A stretch of 64,000 bases of DNA from Chryseolinea serpens (GCF_900129725.1 NZ_FQWQ01000006.1:310001-374000); one strand, 5' to 3'; shown: positions 9,665-19,022, counted from the first letter of the stretch. Notes: a model not told the origin generated them from the sequence alone. Program-made: numbers and translations.

Positions 9665-10471
9665 TTATTTAATGGGCGCATCCGTCTCCCGGGCCATGGC
9701 CTCGTAGACGATTTTGTCCGACAGGCTGGGCAGCCATTTGCTGAGGAACACGGCGATTTTTCCTTCGGTGGTGAGCACGATGTTGCGCTTGCGCTTCACG
9801 GTGGCCTTGTAGATATGACGGGCGCACTCTTCGGCCGTCATCATCTTGCCTTCCTCGCGGGGCGATTCGCCCTGGGCCTTTCCGTTCTTTGTGAGCGACC
9901 GCTTGCGTATGTTGGACGACGTGAATCCCGGGCAGGCCGTGAGCACGTGGACATCCCTTTTCAGGTATTCTGTGCGCAACACTTCCAGGAAACCGTTCAG
10001 AGCAAACTTGGAAGCTGAGTAACCGGTGCGCCCGGGCAGACCACAATAGCCGGCAATCGACGAGATGCCCACAATAGACCCTTTGTTTTTTACGATCTCG
10101 GGAAGGCAATATTTGGTCGCATAGAGCACGCCGTAAAAGTTGATGTCCATCACTTTCTTCACCACCTCCAGGTCGACATCCTCAAACAAAGCCCGCATGG
10201 AAATGCCCGCGTTGTTGATGAGCACATCGATGGTCCCATAGCGTTTGATCACCTCTTCGGCCATCCGCTTGTTGTCTTCCTCTTTGCTGACATCGGCCTG
10301 TAGTCCATAGACCAGGATGCCCTTGTCGCGAAGCTCTGCCACGGCCTTGTCAAGACCGGTCTGATCCCTTCCGGTAATAAAGACCTTGGAACCCTTCAGC
10401 CCGAACTCCTGGGCCAGGGCAAGTCCAATACCGGAGGTTCCCCCGGTGATCACGACAACTTTGTGCTTCAT
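9665..10471 (-). CDS. short-chain dehydrogenase/reductase (SDR)
   Basis: 268 residues using the ATG at 10471. A frame extension to 10510 would add residues before the first beta-strand and is unlikely. A classical SDR with Rossmann fold: TGGTSGIG nucleotide-binding motif near residue 8, NNAG near 88, catalytic Ser in GISSIAG and the YSASK Tyr-Lys pair near 156-160. It catalyses an NAD(P)-dependent carbonyl/alcohol interconversion; the substrate cannot be read from sequence. It ends 17 nt from the convergent DUF3857 gene. A promoter-like TACTTTTG sits 4 nt before the start. Confidence 0.92.
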   Translation of the reverse strand: MKHKVVVITGGTSGIGLALAQEFGLKGSKVFITGRDQTGLDKAVAELRDKGILVYGLQADVSKEEDNKRMAEEVIKRYGTIDVLINNAGISMRALFEDVDLEVVKKVMDINFYGVLYATKYCLPEIVKNKGSIVGISSIAGYCGLPGRTGYSASKFALNGFLEVLRTEYLKRDVHVLTACPGFTSSNIRKRSLTKNGKAQGESPREEGKMMTAEECARHIYKATVKRKRNIVLTTEGKIAVFLSKWLPSLSDKIVYEAMARETDAPIK

Positions 10472-10475
10472 GCGC

Positions 10476-10483
10476 CAAAAGTA
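10476..10483 (-). promoter_or_regulatory. -7 promoter element of the SDR gene
   Basis: On the minus strand this reads TACTTTTG, a full match to the Bacteroidota -7 consensus TAnnTTTG. Transcription would begin within a few bases of the ATG at 10471, implying an almost leaderless mRNA. No TTG is found at 17-23 nt upstream; the nearest is 26 nt away. Moderate to low confidence. Confidence 0.35.
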
Positions 10484-10519
10484 ATAATAGTTGTTTAACT
10501 TGCCCGGCACAAACCTGCT

Positions 10520-11371
10520 ATGTTTTTCATACGCTTGCTCTCCCGGTTACCCCTGCCGGTGCTTTATGCATTTTCAGATTTCCTTTTTGCCGTGAGCTAT
10601 TACCTGGTGCGCTACCGGCGGGCTATGGTGCAAAAGAATCTCAAAAATTCGTTTCCCGAGAAGACCCAGGCCGAACGCGACCAGATCGAAAAACAGTTCT
10701 TTAAGGATTTGTGCGACTATGCTGTAGAGATGCTGAAGCTGCTCACCATCAGCCAGGAAGAGCTTGGCCGGCGGGTAGTCTTCAAAAATCCGGAAGTATC
10801 CAACCGCTACATCCTCAACGGGCAATCGTTGCTGAACCTGGCCTCACACAATTTCAATTGGGAGTGGCTGCTGGTAGCCGGGTCGTTCACCCTGCCGGGG
10901 CAAATGGACTTTGTCTACCAATCGGTGAACAGTAAATTCTTTGATGATTTTTCGTATGCATGCCGGACCCGTTTTGGAGCCTATGGCATCAAGCGCGATG
11001 AAGTGGCACGCGAGATTGTGAAGCGCAGGCACATCGTGCGCAACATCGCTTTGGTAGGAGACCAATACCCGGGCTACAAACACGATAAAAAATATGCCAC
11101 CCGTTTTCTGAATCAGGACACTGTTTTTTTCTACGGCTCAAACCAGTTGGCACAACTTACCCAGTACCCGGTCATGTATTACGCCATGAAGAAGGTGAAA
11201 CGCGGCTATTATGAAACCCATATCGTAGAGCTGGCCCGGCCGCCGTATGCAAAAGACAGCGATGTGGTGATGGACCATTATGTGCGCGAACTCGAAAAGG
11301 TGATCCGCGAAAATCCATCGCAGTGGCTATGGTCACACAACCGGTGGAAGACGCGCCACCTCGAAGCCTAG
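10520..11371 (+). CDS. LpxL/HtrB-like lysophospholipid acyltransferase
   Basis: 283 residues. The family transfers acyl chains onto lipid A precursors or related glycolipids at the inner membrane. There is an N-terminal hydrophobic segment (about 10-30) and the catalytic HX4E motif as His110 to Glu115 within ASHNFNWEW. Further conserved patches occur near GDQYPGY and the C-terminal WLWSHNRWKTR. Length is close to the LpxL family. It is divergent from the SDR gene with a 48-nt spacer. Which acyl group and acceptor it uses is not decided by sequence. Confidence 0.88.
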   Translation: MFFIRLLSRLPLPVLYAFSDFLFAVSYYLVRYRRAMVQKNLKNSFPEKTQAERDQIEKQFFKDLCDYAVEMLKLLTISQEELGRRVVFKNPEVSNRYILNGQSLLNLASHNFNWEWLLVAGSFTLPGQMDFVYQSVNSKFFDDFSYACRTRFGAYGIKRDEVAREIVKRRHIVRNIALVGDQYPGYKHDKKYATRFLNQDTVFFYGSNQLAQLTQYPVMYYAMKKVKRGYYETHIVELARPPYAKDSDVVMDHYVRELEKVIRENPSQWLWSHNRWKTRHLEA

Positions 11372-11402
11372 CCCGTGGGGCGGGTTTACGCTAAATAGCA
11401 AA

Positions 11403-11432
11403 TTGAAACATGCGCCGGGTTTTTGTACCTTG
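11403..11432 (+). promoter_or_regulatory. possible promoter of the PD40 gene
   Basis: TTG at 11403-11405, a 20-nt spacer and TACCTTG at 11426-11432, one T short of the TAnnTTTG consensus. The inferred start of transcription lies about 70 nt before the ATG at 11511. Weak. Confidence 0.2.
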
Positions 11433-11510
11433 TTCTAACCCGAAAAATACCCCGTCTGGGGCGGCAGTTGGCCTGAGCATTCTTCCTAAGATTGTATTAA
11501 ACCTTTTCCT

Positions 11511-12464
11511 ATGAAAGCCTGTCTACCCTTGCTTGCACTGAGCTTTTCCACGATGCTGGCACAATCCCAACCTTTGCAACCTCCGACCCATCCTGGCCTT
11601 TTCATGGAGGGGTCTGTGAGCACAAACCTCAACGAGCGCGACATGGCCATTTCGCCCGATGGAAAAGAAATGTATTATACGCTGGAGGCGGCTCAAAACG
11701 CCTTCTCCACCATTCTCTATCGGCACAAACTTCCGGGCAACAAATGGTCAGCGCCAGAAGTCGCTCCTTTCTCCGGACAATTCAAAGACCTCGAGCCGGC
11801 GTTCAGCGCCGACGGTCATCGCTTATTCTTTAGCTCCAACCGACCACTCAGCGACACACAGCCAAAAGACTTTGACATCTGGGTGGTTGAACGAACCAAA
11901 GACGGCACATGGTCTTCGCCCCGCAACGTGGGCGCACCTGTAAACACCGGGGCAAATGAATTCTATCCGTCGGTTGCGCTGTCGGGAAATCTGTACTTCA
12001 CTTCGGAGTATGAGAAAGGTGTGGGCAAAGAAGACATTTACATGTGCCCATGGCAGGGTGGAAAATACGGGGAGAGTATAGCGCTCGACACCGCCGTTAA
12101 TTCGAAGCTATGGGAATTCAATGCCTTTGTTTCACCCGATGAAAAATTCATTCTCTTCACTTCCTATGGCCGCAAAGACGATCAGGGTGGCGGCGATCTC
12201 TACATCAGCTTTCGCGATGCCGGCGGCGCCTGGCAGCCCGCCAAAAATGTGAGCGCGCTCAACTCGCCGAAGTTGGACTATTGTCCCTTTGTTTCCTTCG
12301 ACCAGAAGATCCTCTTCTTCACCAGCAGCCGCCACGATCTCCCGGCGACTTATGAAAAACCAGCCACACACGCGGCGCTGGTCAAGGCCTACAACGGCGT
12401 GCGCAATGGTTCGGAAAATATTTACTGGATCGATTTTCAGACACTGGTGCGTGCCCTGAAGTGA
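11511..12464 (+). CDS. exported PD40 (TolB-like) beta-propeller protein
   Basis: 317 residues with a signal peptide (cleavage near AQSQ21). The body is made of repeated PD40/WD40-like blades. The blade signature is visible as ISPDGKEMYYT, FSADGHRLFFSSNRP, SVALSGNLYFTSEY, VSPDEKFILFTSYG and SFDQKILFFTSSR, about five blades. Such propellers occur in TolB and in peptidoglycan-associated or serine-peptidase partners and act as binding platforms. No catalytic or OmpA-like domain is present. It stands alone, convergent with the helicase gene, whose stop lies 2 nt beyond its own. Confidence 0.85.
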   Translation: MKACLPLLALSFSTMLAQSQPLQPPTHPGLFMEGSVSTNLNERDMAISPDGKEMYYTLEAAQNAFSTILYRHKLPGNKWSAPEVAPFSGQFKDLEPAFSADGHRLFFSSNRPLSDTQPKDFDIWVVERTKDGTWSSPRNVGAPVNTGANEFYPSVALSGNLYFTSEYEKGVGKEDIYMCPWQGGKYGESIALDTAVNSKLWEFNAFVSPDEKFILFTSYGRKDDQGGGDLYISFRDAGGAWQPAKNVSALNSPKLDYCPFVSFDQKILFFTSSRHDLPATYEKPATHAALVKAYNGVRNGSENIYWIDFQTLVRALK

Positions 12465-12466
12465 GA

Positions 12467-15412
12467 CTACAACAACATCTGTTCGATGTCTTCCTTGGTG
12501 AGCTGCTTCATGAAGCTTTCTTCGGTGGTGATCAGCTCGGTGGTGAGGCGCAACTTGCGCTGTTGCAGCGTGAGGATCTTTTCCTCTACCGTGTTGCGTG
12601 TAATGAATTTATAGGTGAACACTTTTCGCTTCTGACCGATGCGGTGCGCGCGGTCCACGGCCTGTGCTTCCACGGCTGGGTTCCACCAGGGATCGAGAAT
12701 GAAGACGTAGTCGGCTTCCGTGAGGTTCAATCCGAGACCACCGGCCTTTATGGAAATCAAAAATACTTTTAACGACGTGTCTTTGTTGAAGCGCTCCACC
12801 TGCTCCTTGCGGTCGGTGCTGGAGCCGTCGAGGTAGGTGTAGTCTATCTTGTTCGACTTCAAATACTGACGCACAATTTCCAGGTGCTTCACATATTGGC
12901 TAAAGACCAGCACCTTGTGGCCTTCGGCAATAGCGTTCTCCAACATGTGTGTGATGTCTTCCATTTTTCCGGAATCGCCCGAATAGCCTTGCTCCACCAT
13001 GCGCGGGTGGTTTGCAATTTGGCGAAGCTTGGTGAGTCCCTCCAGGATCATGAAGCGGCTATTGCCGAGGCCTTCCTGTTCAATGAGCTTGAAGATCTTC
13101 TCGCGGTAATGTGCCTTCACCTCTTCGTAGCGTTTCTCCTGCTCAGAGGTCATGGAGCAATATTGAATGTTCTCCACTTTCTCGGGAAGCTCGGTGGCCA
13201 CCTGTGATTTATGCCGGCGCAAGATGAATGGCTTGATCACGGAGTGCAGCTTCTTCGACCGTGCCTCGTCATTTTTCTTTTCGATCGGATTCTGAAACTC
13301 GTTCCGGAAGTATGTTTGCGTTCCCAGAATGCCCGGGTTGATAAACGACATCTGCGACCAGAGGTCCATCGTCGTGTTCTCGATAGGCGTTCCCGTCAGC
13401 ACCAGTTTATGCCGCGACTTCAATTCGCGCACAGCTTTGGCAATGTTCGATGTGGGATTCTTGATCACCTGCGACTCGTCGAGGATCACGTAGTTAAAAT
13501 AAAACTCACGCAACAACTCAACATCCAGGCGGGTAATGCCATAGGAGGTGAGTACCAGGTCATATTTTTCAAAACGGCGCACATCCTTGTTCCGCATAGT
13601 GCCGGTGTAGTTGAGCAAACGCAGCCCCGGTGTGAATTTGCTGGCCTCCATCTCCCAGTTGTAGATGAGGGATGTGGGCATGATGAGGAGCGTAGTGCCC
13701 GAGCCGTTTTCTTTTTCAGCCTGTAGCATGGACAGGGTTTGAACGGTCTTACCCAAACCCATGTCATCGGCCAGACATCCACCGAGTCTGTATTCGTTGA
13801 GGAAACGCAGCCAGTTGTAGCCCGCCTTTTGATAGGGACGAAGCTCGCCTGAAAAGCCTTGCGGCGGCGGGTAATTTTTTATGCCGCTAAACGAATTGAG
13901 CGAACGCAACTTTTCGCTGAGATGGACCTTGGCCAGGTTGCCTTCTTCCAACTCCTTCACCAGGTTGAGGTGATGTTTGCGCAGCACGGGTTTCTCATTG
14001 TCACCATCCGTCTCGCTCAAGGCGAAGAGGTCGGCATATTTGGTGAGCCATGCTTCGGGTATAATGGCGATCTCACCGTTGGGTAATTTGAATTCCACTT
14101 TTTTGCGAAGGATCAGCTTTCGCAAATCCTTGAACGGAATTTCGAATTCACCGAAACGGATCTTGGCATGAATATCGAACCAGTCGATGTTCTCCTTCAC
14201 CTCCACTTCGATCACGGCTTTTCCTACAAAATACTTTTTGTCGCGGCTCTCCGGTTGGCTCACTTCAAAACCCAGGTTGAGCAGGTTCACACGGTTCTCG
14301 TTCAACCACGAGAAAGCTTCCGACTTGGGTATGGCCACGCGAAATCCTTTCATGGGCAATCCCAACTTTTGCAGGGTGTGCAAAAAGTTCTTCTCGTCGT
14401 CGTTGCGGCGCGACACGCGATGGAACACGTAGCCTTCGCCTTGCTTTTCCAAGGTTACGCTGACCGGTCCCAGGTGGTCGCCGCGGAAACGATGCTTGCC
14501 GTATTTAAACGAAAGGTCAAAAACAATTTTGCCGGCCTCGTCGGTAGCCGCCTCCTCAGCGGGACGGCGGTCTTCGAAAAGCGATGGAGCCGACGTGGTT
14601 TGTGCCGAGTGAAGCTCCGAGAGCGTCAGCACAGGGTGTGGATCGTAGGTGCTTTTATTGATCTCAAAACCGCTGGCCTCCACGTCGTCGAACGAGGCAA
14701 TGAGGGGCGCGACAAAACGGTTGTAGTACGTTTCTTCTACGTTCTTCGGGATGACCACATATTTCTTGGTAAAAAACGGGATCAGTTTTTTGCCGTCGAC
14801 GTGCTTTTCAAAACCGTGGAGGCGGCCGTTCAATACCATCCAGGCCGGGCTCTTACAGATGAGGTAGGCCGATGGGTTGGGGAGGTCCAGTTTCTTCCCC
14901 TGGTAGAATATGGTGGGGTAGTAGTTCGTGTGATCGTCCGTTCGCATAAAATGGAACTGGATGGTGGCGCGCTTGTCGAGCACTTCTATTTTGCGCCAGG
15001 TGGGCTCGCCGTCGTTGCCCATTTCGAAAAGCACTTTGCCTTTCATTTTCTCCAGGATCTTGGCCCGGCGTTTCTCCATGTAGTCTTCGATCTGCTCTTG
15101 CAGCATTTCGTTGCCCTTCACTTTGTCGTAGGTCTTGGAAAAGAACTCTTCCGGTTTCATGAACTTGGCGGAAAATTTCTTTACGATCGATTCCTGCGTC
15201 ATGGAGTCCATGAGTTCGATCAGCTCGAAGTCGCGGTCATCGAGACCTTTCGAAAATTCGCGGGCGTTTTTGGAGGAAATGTTCTGGTGCTGATACGTGA
15301 GCTTCCCTTTTTCGTCGAGATGGACAATGTAGGATTCAAACACGAATCCCAGGTATTCGTGTTGATACAACGAATATATAATTTGAAAAGGTTGTGAAGC
15401 AGACACTTTCAT
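12467..15412 (-). CDS. SNF2-family helicase-like ATPase
   Basis: 981 residues. The C-terminal half is a complete SNF2/Rad54-type motor: motif I DDMGLGKT near residue 550, the DEAH-equivalent LDESQVIKN near 644, motif III LTGTPIENT, and helicase C-terminal motifs ending in DRAHRIGQ near 925. Such ATPases translocate on double-stranded DNA and remodel bound proteins. The first 500 or so residues contain no domain I recognise and no zinc-finger SWIM motif is evident. No methyltransferase or nuclease partner is adjacent, so I do not link it to a defence system. Confidence 0.93.
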   Translation of the reverse strand: MKVSASQPFQIIYSLYQHEYLGFVFESYIVHLDEKGKLTYQHQNISSKNAREFSKGLDDRDFELIELMDSMTQESIVKKFSAKFMKPEEFFSKTYDKVKGNEMLQEQIEDYMEKRRAKILEKMKGKVLFEMGNDGEPTWRKIEVLDKRATIQFHFMRTDDHTNYYPTIFYQGKKLDLPNPSAYLICKSPAWMVLNGRLHGFEKHVDGKKLIPFFTKKYVVIPKNVEETYYNRFVAPLIASFDDVEASGFEINKSTYDPHPVLTLSELHSAQTTSAPSLFEDRRPAEEAATDEAGKIVFDLSFKYGKHRFRGDHLGPVSVTLEKQGEGYVFHRVSRRNDDEKNFLHTLQKLGLPMKGFRVAIPKSEAFSWLNENRVNLLNLGFEVSQPESRDKKYFVGKAVIEVEVKENIDWFDIHAKIRFGEFEIPFKDLRKLILRKKVEFKLPNGEIAIIPEAWLTKYADLFALSETDGDNEKPVLRKHHLNLVKELEEGNLAKVHLSEKLRSLNSFSGIKNYPPPQGFSGELRPYQKAGYNWLRFLNEYRLGGCLADDMGLGKTVQTLSMLQAEKENGSGTTLLIMPTSLIYNWEMEASKFTPGLRLLNYTGTMRNKDVRRFEKYDLVLTSYGITRLDVELLREFYFNYVILDESQVIKNPTSNIAKAVRELKSRHKLVLTGTPIENTTMDLWSQMSFINPGILGTQTYFRNEFQNPIEKKNDEARSKKLHSVIKPFILRRHKSQVATELPEKVENIQYCSMTSEQEKRYEEVKAHYREKIFKLIEQEGLGNSRFMILEGLTKLRQIANHPRMVEQGYSGDSGKMEDITHMLENAIAEGHKVLVFSQYVKHLEIVRQYLKSNKIDYTYLDGSSTDRKEQVERFNKDTSLKVFLISIKAGGLGLNLTEADYVFILDPWWNPAVEAQAVDRAHRIGQKRKVFTYKFITRNTVEEKILTLQQRKLRLTTELITTEESFMKQLTKEDIEQMLL

Positions 15413-15506
15413 CTCGAAACCTGCATTTTGATGAAAACGGAATCTGAAAATTAGGGATTATCCAGCAGAAAAAACTGCCTTTTTCGGGATATTTAGTACA
15501 TGGATA

Positions 15507-16733
15507 TTACAGGTTTTGAACGGAAGCAAACCGTGACGCGAGGGCAGCTGGTCGCGAAGAGATGGCCAAGGTGACCACGGCCATTATAGAAAACACGTAG
15601 AGGAAGTCGGAAAACAACATTTTTACAGGATAACCATCCACCACCGACGAATTCATACCCATCGAAACAAAGCCAAATTGTTGTTGCAACAATAGAATAA
15701 GGCCACCGAAAAAAAGACCTATCCCAGTGCCAATAGCGGCAATGAGCAAGCCTTCGGTAATGAAAATCCTTCTTAACAGGCGGTTATCGGCACCCAAGGC
15801 CGCCAGGATGGTGATGTCTCTCTTCTTGTCGATGGCCAACATCATGAGGCTGAAATAGATGTTGATGGAACCGATCACCAGCAACAGGATGGCCGCTACC
15901 GAGGCGAACAACTTTTCCAGCTTCAACACTCGGTACAGATCCTCGTGTTGCTCTTCGCCATTGAGCACATTAAAATCTTTTCCCAGCGCTAGCTGCAGAG
16001 CCCCTTCCACGTTTCGTATGTCGGCACCGGGATTCACTTTTATTTCCAGCGACGTCCGCTTGTTGTTGTAGTTGAGCAATTGCTGGGCAAAATCCAGCGG
16101 GACGATCACATAGTTTTCGTCGAAGGTTTGAATGATGGAGAAGACGCCGGCGGGTTGAATGTTTTTTTGCGTATACATTTTCGACGGGTCGAAACTTCCG
16201 CTCTTCACACTTTTCACATAATACAATTGCAACGCATAAAAATCCTGGTCAACGGCAATGGATAAGGTGCTCCGCACACCATAACCCACCAGGGCACGCG
16301 GCTTGCCATTCTTCTTTAACACCAGGTCGCCTTCGACAATGCTTTCGGCGGGTATGCGGTCCTGCTGCATAAAGTTGTCGCTCACGCCTTTCACCATCAC
16401 CACTTGCGTGGCATCGTTGTAGCGGGCGTAGGCATAGTCCTCGATCACTTCCGTCACGAGCTTGACGCCTGGAACGCTTTTTACTTTTTTCAACAGGACG
16501 TCGTTCACCTCAAACGATTTTCCCACGCTGGCTTCTATTTTGATCTCGGGGTCGAAGGAGTTGTTGATGGCATGCAGCAAATCGCCAAGGCCGTTGAAGA
16601 TGGAGAGCACGATGATGATGGCCGCCGAAAGGATGGCCACAGCAACCATGGAGATGATGGAGATCACGTTGATGAAATTCTTCTTCCGCTTCGAAAGCAA
16701 ATAGCGCCGGGCAATGAAGTAGGGGACGTTCAA
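15507..16733 (-). CDS. LolC/LolE-type ABC transporter permease (FtsX family)
   Basis: 408 residues, the usual length for LolC/E. It starts with NVPYFIARRYLLSKRKKNFINVIS, the characteristic opening of lipoprotein-releasing permeases. It has an N-terminal transmembrane segment, a large periplasmic domain (about 45-265) and three C-terminal transmembrane helices in an FtsX domain (about 280-400). The role is extraction of outer-membrane lipoproteins from the inner membrane with a LolD ATPase, which is not encoded nearby. It follows rbfA with a 15-nt gap in the same orientation. Confidence 0.88.
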   Translation of the reverse strand: MNVPYFIARRYLLSKRKKNFINVISIISMVAVAILSAAIIIVLSIFNGLGDLLHAINNSFDPEIKIEASVGKSFEVNDVLLKKVKSVPGVKLVTEVIEDYAYARYNDATQVVMVKGVSDNFMQQDRIPAESIVEGDLVLKKNGKPRALVGYGVRSTLSIAVDQDFYALQLYYVKSVKSGSFDPSKMYTQKNIQPAGVFSIIQTFDENYVIVPLDFAQQLLNYNNKRTSLEIKVNPGADIRNVEGALQLALGKDFNVLNGEEQHEDLYRVLKLEKLFASVAAILLLVIGSINIYFSLMMLAIDKKRDITILAALGADNRLLRRIFITEGLLIAAIGTGIGLFFGGLILLLQQQFGFVSMGMNSSVVDGYPVKMLFSDFLYVFSIMAVVTLAISSRPAALASRFASVQNL

Positions 16734-16748
16734 CGTTTTGAGGATTGG

Positions 16749-17117
16749 TTAGCTTTTTTGTTCCGGCGGGATGTGGAGGTTCTTGATCAGGTCATCCATG
16801 CGGGTTGCATTTTCCTCCACTTCGTCTTTGAAGAAGATCAATTCGGGCACAATGCGCACTTGCTTGCCGATCTTGTCGCCCAAGGCCTTGCGGATCTCGC
16901 TTTTGTGTTTGTTTATCTTCTCCAGTGTTTTCTCTTTGTCCTTCGCCAGCAACATGCTGATGTAGATCTTGGCCACGCTCAGGTCGGGATTCATGCGTAC
17001 GTCGGCAATGCTGATAAAGGCGTTGTCGAGGATGCCCCGTTTATCGCGCTGAAAGATATCGCTCAATTCCTTCTGGATCAGCTTCGCGTATTTTTGTTGT
17101 CGGGTCGTGCCACTCAT
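16749..17117 (-). CDS. rbfA: 30S ribosome-binding factor A
   Basis: 122 residues from the ATG at 17117, which gives the standard opening SGTTRQQKYAKLIQKELSDIF. The longer frame to 17153 adds 12 unrelated residues. RbfA is a single KH-like domain that binds immature 30S subunits near the 5' end of 16S rRNA and is needed for late maturation and cold growth. The motif DVRMNPDLSVAKIYIS and the Val-Pro-Glu-Leu stretch (IVPELIFFKDE) are conserved. The LolC/E-type permease lies 15 nt downstream, a pairing I recall as common in Bacteroidota. Confidence 0.94.
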   Translation of the reverse strand: MSGTTRQQKYAKLIQKELSDIFQRDKRGILDNAFISIADVRMNPDLSVAKIYISMLLAKDKEKTLEKINKHKSEIRKALGDKIGKQVRIVPELIFFKDEVEENATRMDDLIKNLHIPPEQKS

Positions 17118-17209
17118 AGGGACAAATATCTCGCATCCCCCAACAATTAGCAATGAACCATTGGCAATTATAAAAACCTTGGTCTATTTTGTGCACTTAA
17201 CACGTCGCC

Positions 17210-18604
17210 TTGTTACAATATTTCCGCATCAACGACCCTTACCGCCTCCTGGGCGTGCTGGTGATCATGCTTCTGATCGGCCTGCCTTTGCTTATCGACT
17301 CACCCGGCATGACCTATCCTGAGTTGAAAAACCTGGTGGTGGGGGAAAAAGTCCACAACGGAAGTGCGCTCTATACCGAGCTGGTAGATTCGGGCGGACC
17401 GCTGGCCGGTTGGTTCAATGGCTTATTGGATATGGTTTTTGGCCGGTCGCTATTGGCCCGGCACATCCTGGCATTTATCGTCATCTTCTTCCAGGCGTCA
17501 TACCTGGGCATCGTTTTCGCGAACAAGAAAGCGTTTTCCGAGAACACCTACATCCCATCCCTGCTCTTCGCCATCTTTTCGTTCTTTTCCTTCGACACAC
17601 TTTCGCTGACTCCCGAGCTGCTTGGATCGGGGTTTCTGCTGTTGGCCCTGAGCAACTTGTTTACGGAGATCGAATTCCGCGCGCAACGAAACGAAACGAT
17701 CTTTAACCTGGGACTGTATATCGGGCTAGCATCTCTCTTCTCGTTCTCCTACAGCGTTTACTTGATCGGTGCATTGATTGTCCTGATCATCTTCACCCGC
17801 CACACCTCGCGCAAATATGTGCTGCTCGTGGTAGGATTCTTCATTCCCCATTTTTTCCTGATGACGGTCTACTATTTGAAGGAGGGTCTCTCGGAGTTGT
17901 GGCAATACTATTACTTGCCAAACCTCGGCTTTCACGCCACCAACTACGTATCCTCGGGCAGTCTCTGGTTTCTTTCCGCTGTGCCGTTATTCTTTCTGGT
18001 CGTCTCTCTGGTCATGCTCAATCGCGATGCACGGTTCACAAAATATCAGTCCCAACTGGTGCAAAGCATGTTTCTCTGGATGATCTTTTCCATCCTCCAG
18101 GTTTTCTATTCCAAAGACTGGCGCCCGCAAAGCTTCATCACGCTCATTCCCAGCCTGAGCTTTTTCATCGCCCAGTTTTTGTTGCTGATCCGCCGCAGAA
18201 AGTTTGCGGAAATAAACACATGGGTTATGCTGGTAAGCGTGGTCTCGATCTGCTACCTGGCACGTTACGATAACATCGGCAGCGTGAATTACACACGTCT
18301 TTTTGTGCCCGATCCTCCCGCGCTACCCCAGGCCACGCGTGTGCTGGTTTTGGATGACGACTGGAGTGTCTACAAACAACATCCGCTCGGCTCGGCGTTC
18401 TTCAACTGGACACTCAGCAAAGACATTTTTGCCCATGCTGAATATTACGACAACGTGATCCAGGTATACGAGGGCATAAAGTCAGACCCGCCGTCGGTCA
18501 TCCGCGACAAAAACAATTTGTTCGGTCCCTTCCTGGAAAGGATCCCCGAGTTCAAGAAAATGTACGTGAGAAAGGGCGAGTACTACACCACGGTCAGCAA
18601 CTGA
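17210..18604 (+). CDS. polytopic membrane protein of unknown function
   Basis: 464 residues starting at TTG 17210 (opening LQYFRINDPYRLLGVL). No in-frame ATG lies upstream. About ten to twelve hydrophobic segments cover residues 15 to 380, followed by a soluble C-terminal tail of about 80 residues containing LVLDDDWSVYKQHPLGSAFFNW. The layout recalls a Bacteroidota DUF of integral membrane proteins with distant likeness to GT-C glycosyltransferase frames, but I see no catalytic acidic motif, so no function is proposed. Its stop overlaps the convergent rpiB gene by 11 nt. Confidence 0.75.
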   Translation: MLQYFRINDPYRLLGVLVIMLLIGLPLLIDSPGMTYPELKNLVVGEKVHNGSALYTELVDSGGPLAGWFNGLLDMVFGRSLLARHILAFIVIFFQASYLGIVFANKKAFSENTYIPSLLFAIFSFFSFDTLSLTPELLGSGFLLLALSNLFTEIEFRAQRNETIFNLGLYIGLASLFSFSYSVYLIGALIVLIIFTRHTSRKYVLLVVGFFIPHFFLMTVYYLKEGLSELWQYYYLPNLGFHATNYVSSGSLWFLSAVPLFFLVVSLVMLNRDARFTKYQSQLVQSMFLWMIFSILQVFYSKDWRPQSFITLIPSLSFFIAQFLLLIRRRKFAEINTWVMLVSVVSICYLARYDNIGSVNYTRLFVPDPPALPQATRVLVLDDDWSVYKQHPLGSAFFNWTLSKDIFAHAEYYDNVIQVYEGIKSDPPSVIRDKNNLFGPFLERIPEFKKMYVRKGEYYTTVSN

Positions 18605-19022
18605 TCTTACTAACTCTCCGGGCGTGGCGGCCACCTTCGAAGGCCGTGGTCAGGAAAATGCCGGTGATCTTCTCCGCCGTATCCATAGACACGAAGCGAG
18701 CCGGAATACACACCACGTTTGCATCGTTGTGCTGGCGCGACAGGGCGGCGAGTTCTTCGGCCCAGCAAATGGCCGCACGGATGCCCTGGTGCTTGTTGGC
18801 CGTGATGGCCACACCATTGGCGCTGCCACAAACCAACACACCAAAGTCGCATGCTTTGCTCTCTACGGCTTCGGCCACAGGGTGGGCAAAGTCGGCGTAG
18901 TCGGCCGCTTCAGCGCTGTGGGTGCCGAAATCTTTCAGGCTGTAGCCGTTCTTCTCCAGCCATTTTTTCAGGGCTTCCTTATATTCAAATCCGGCGTGGT
19001 CGCTGCCTATGGCTATGGTCAT
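18594..19022 (-). CDS. rpiB: ribose 5-phosphate isomerase B
   Basis: 142 residues, normal for RpiB, which interconverts ribose 5-phosphate and ribulose 5-phosphate in the non-oxidative pentose phosphate pathway. It begins MTIAIGSDHAGFEYKEAL with the conserved SDHAG motif. The active-site loop VCGSANGVAITANKHQGIRAA places Ser where many homologues have Gly-Thr-Gly; the Cys of CGS is present. The start codon overlaps the stop of tatC by 4 nt (ATGA), so the two are translationally coupled. The 3' end overlaps the convergent membrane-protein gene by 11 nt. Confidence 0.93.
   Translation of the reverse strand: MTIAIGSDHAGFEYKEALKKWLEKNGYSLKDFGTHSAEAADYADFAHPVAEAVESKACDFGVLVCGSANGVAITANKHQGIRAAICWAEELAALSRQHNDANVVCIPARFVSMDTAEKITGIFLTTAFEGGRHARRVSKISC

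Noticed and set aside
11372-11400. GC-rich palindrome after the acyltransferase gene as terminator
   Set aside because: Only four to six base pairs with a G-T pair and a short T-run; too weak to call.
14168-15397. 409-codon open frame on the + strand
   Set aside because: It lies wholly opposite the SNF2 helicase gene, has a His/Leu/Phe-rich composition typical of antisense frames in this genome, and shows no domain.
12467-15412. SNF2 protein as part of a DISARM- or restriction-like defence island
   Set aside because: Neighbours are housekeeping genes and no nuclease, methylase or defence marker is present.
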